This document shows positions 62,518-64,000 of a stretch of DNA of 64,000 nt, one piece after another; the stretch's first letter is position 1, and each line of letters begins with the position of its first letter. The stretch covers positions 1,612,001 through 1,676,000 of the forward strand of contig NZ_CP019650.1 of the NCBI RefSeq assembly GCF_001999945.1, read 5' to 3'. A model generated the notes under the pieces. That model was given only the letters and a program-made list of their open reading frames with translations, was not told the DNA's origin and did not search any database. Source of the DNA: Microbulbifer agarilyticus (GTDB taxonomy: Bacteria > Pseudomonadota > Gammaproteobacteria > Pseudomonadales > Cellvibrionaceae). The translations under genes were made by a program, and so were the position numbers.

Positions 62518-63802
62518 TTTGTGGATGATGCTGGCGCTGTTACTGCTGCCTCTGGCATTGCTTATTGCCTGGCCTGTGGTTGCTAAGGTCAGGGAGCGCA
62601 AAACGCGCCGCGCAGAATTAAATGCGGACGGCCCTGAGGGTACCTCTCAGGCAGCTCTGTACCGCGAGCACCTGGCAGAAATTGAGCAGTCGTGTGCAGA
62701 TGGTGCAATCGACGAGGCGCAGTATGTATCGCTAAAGACAGAGCTGGCGCGCAAGTTGCTGGCGGAAGAGCAGGGTGGCAGCTATCAGTTGGCGCAGCGC
62801 CGAGATGGTGGCCGCGGGCTGTTGTTTGCTCTGGCCTTCGCGGTGCCCCTGGTGGCGCTCGGCCTGTATTTCTATTGGGGGGCGCACGATGATGTCGCGC
62901 TGTACCGGGATATTGTGGCCAGTCAGTCCGGTGCGTCGGATATGGTGGTCGAGGCGCGTATCACTCAACAGCTGCGTAAGCGTGTTGAAAGCCATCCGGA
63001 CGACCTGAATAGCCGCTACATGTTGGCTCAGCGTCTGCTGGTCAGCAATGATATCCAGGGCGCTTTGGCTCAATACCGTTACATCGTTGCCAAGGAGCCA
63101 GAAGCGGTCAATATTCGCGCGGAACTGGCTCAGGCGCTGTTTTTTGCTAATGGCTCGAAAATCACGGCCGAAGTAATCCGTGAAGTGGATCTGGTGTTGG
63201 CCACACAGCCAAGTAACACCACGGCGCTGGGGTTGGCGGGTATCGCGGCCTTTGAGCGAGAGGATTATGCGGCGGCGAAGTCTCACTGGCAGCGCGCGCT
63301 CAATCAATTGACGCCGGGTTCTAACGCAGCTCAGGCACTGGCTGCTGGGGTGCAGCGCGCGGAAGCGGCACTGGCCAAGGTTGGTGGTGAGGCGGTAGCG
63401 GAGTCCACCTCGGTAGCATCCCAGTCTGCGGACGAGGGTGCTTCCAAGGCGCAGACAGCGGATGAAAACAGTATTGCGGTCACCGTGTCACTGGGTGATG
63501 CGGTCAAATACAGCCCCTCCACACCGGTATTTGTCTACGCGCGTACCGCGGAGAGCCCAATGCCGCTGGCGATCGTGCGGCTCACTGCGGCGGACCTGCC
63601 GGCACGTGTGGTACTGGATGAATCGCGAGCAATGATGCCCGGTCGCAGCCTCAAGACGGTCGATCAGGTTCAGGTGGTTGCCCGCCTAGCGGTCGGCGGC
63701 AATGCCCGTCCGGCGCCTGGTGACTGGCAGGGCGAGGTCAAGACCCTGGCCAAGGAAGACTGGTCGAAGCCCTTGTCCATTGTGATTGACCAGCAGATCT
63801 GA
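62510..63802 (+). CDS. ccmI: Cytochrome c biogenesis TPR protein CcmI
   Basis: Chaperone that delivers apocytochrome c to CcmFH. 430 residues from the ATG at 62510 that overlaps the ccmH stop; the open frame extends 10 codons upstream. Two membrane helices (about 5-24 and 102-120) enclose a cytoplasmic loop. TPR-like repeats follow (about 150-280: LNSRYMLAQRLLVSNDIQGALAQYRYIV and AALGLAGIAAFEREDYAAAKSHWQRAL-like units). The C-terminal domain (about 320-430; VSLGDAVKYSPSTPVFVYARTAESPMPLAIVRL) is the CcmI/CycH extension. Confidence 0.92.
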   Translation: MIDLWMMLALLLLPLALLIAWPVVAKVRERKTRRAELNADGPEGTSQAALYREHLAEIEQSCADGAIDEAQYVSLKTELARKLLAEEQGGSYQLAQRRDGGRGLLFALAFAVPLVALGLYFYWGAHDDVALYRDIVASQSGASDMVVEARITQQLRKRVESHPDDLNSRYMLAQRLLVSNDIQGALAQYRYIVAKEPEAVNIRAELAQALFFANGSKITAEVIREVDLVLATQPSNTTALGLAGIAAFEREDYAAAKSHWQRALNQLTPGSNAAQALAAGVQRAEAALAKVGGEAVAESTSVASQSADEGASKAQTADENSIAVTVSLGDAVKYSPSTPVFVYARTAESPMPLAIVRLTAADLPARVVLDESRAMMPGRSLKTVDQVQVVARLAVGGNARPAPGDWQGEVKTLAKEDWSKPLSIVIDQQI

Positions 63803-64000
63803 TTCATTATTGATCGATTTCACACCCTCGGTTGCACCTTTCGGTGCGACCGGTCCTTCCGCATTTTCGGCCGAAAATAGCGCTGAAACCCGGCTCATAG
63901 CCATGTACAATCGTCTGTTTGCAAAGACAAACTGGCGATTCGTGCGGACTGCTCAGTCAGGCCTCTGCAAACTCCCTGTTTGAACCTGCTGTTTGAACCT
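63803..64000. other. Intergenic region at window end with palindrome and short repeat
   Basis: No gene recognised before the window ends. Contains a hairpin (GGTTGCACC / GGTGCGACC near 63829-63851), a perfect palindrome ATTTTCGG-CCGAAAAT (63863-63878) and a direct repeat of CTGTTTGAACCT (63976-63987 and 63989-64000). These could be regulatory sites of a following gene. Confidence 0.5.

Noticed and set aside
1..64000. Type VI secretion (VgrG, PAAR) or TcA genes as delivery partners for the RHS proteins
   Set aside because: None is encoded in the window. The RHS halves carry Sec signal peptides, which also argues against direct T6SS loading.

Overview
The window looks like chromosome from a marine, polysaccharide-degrading gammaproteobacterium of the Cellvibrionales type (Microbulbifer, Saccharophagus or Teredinibacter relatives). 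The pointers are a poly-serine-linked multi-domain GH18 chitinase, a Cys-type sulfatase, rhombosortase, a System I cytochrome c maturation (ccm) locus and housekeeping genes resembling those of gammaproteobacteria. This placement is inference from gene content and protein similarity by eye; no search was run.

Layout. 1-9.1 kb holds housekeeping genes: alaA (cut by the window edge), msrB, a DUF1499 membrane protein, a duplicated tRNA-Glu/tRNA-Gly array, a yadGH-type ABC exporter, queF, a membrane class III cyclase, a YdjA-type nitroreductase and tRNA-Ser. 9.2-13.5 kb holds exported catabolic enzymes (PQQ-type sugar dehydrogenase, metallo-amidohydrolase, sulfatase). 13.8-18.1 kb is an RND pump with its adaptor on the minus strand, followed by rhombosortase and tRNA-Arg. 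19.6-22.4 kb has a small PA3496-type protein and an HsbA/HsbR-like partner-switching pair. 22.4-28.1 kb is ccmABCDEFG. 28.1-38.4 kb holds yigZ, a TetR regulator divergent from a tripartite RND pump with two matching operator palindromes, and a chitinase preceded by two 14-bp operator-like palindromes. 61.6-63.8 kb has tRNA-Asp, tRNA-Val and then ccmH and ccmI.

The most unusual region is 38.9-61.3 kb, about 22 kb of relatively A/T-rich DNA holding a split RHS/YD-repeat system. Eight intact ORFs encode Sec-exported N-terminal RHS halves. Each has its own signal peptide and a variable Cys-rich head; most continue into a conserved entry and YD module, and all stop at the same homologous point. 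Two ORFs encode C-terminal RHS halves with their own signal peptides, the rest of the YD shell, the RHS core motif and a different C-terminal tip. Each C-half is followed by a small membrane-protein gene, a candidate immunity gene. In canonical one-piece RHS proteins the two halves are continuous. The split recalls TcB/TcC of insecticidal toxin complexes, but here many N-halves accompany two C-halves. The C-halves share about 2.1 kb of near-identical DNA 11,349 bp apart, the N-halves are mosaics with homogenised 3' ends, and there are remnants of at least one more N-half and one more C-half. Two gene sets can be read: 38966-49944 and 50329-61263.

ccmH and ccmI lie about 34 kb from ccmG, so the block from yigZ to the tRNAs appears to interrupt what is normally one ccm operon. 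An intrinsic-terminator-like hairpin just after ccmG lies inside the coding sequence of yigZ.
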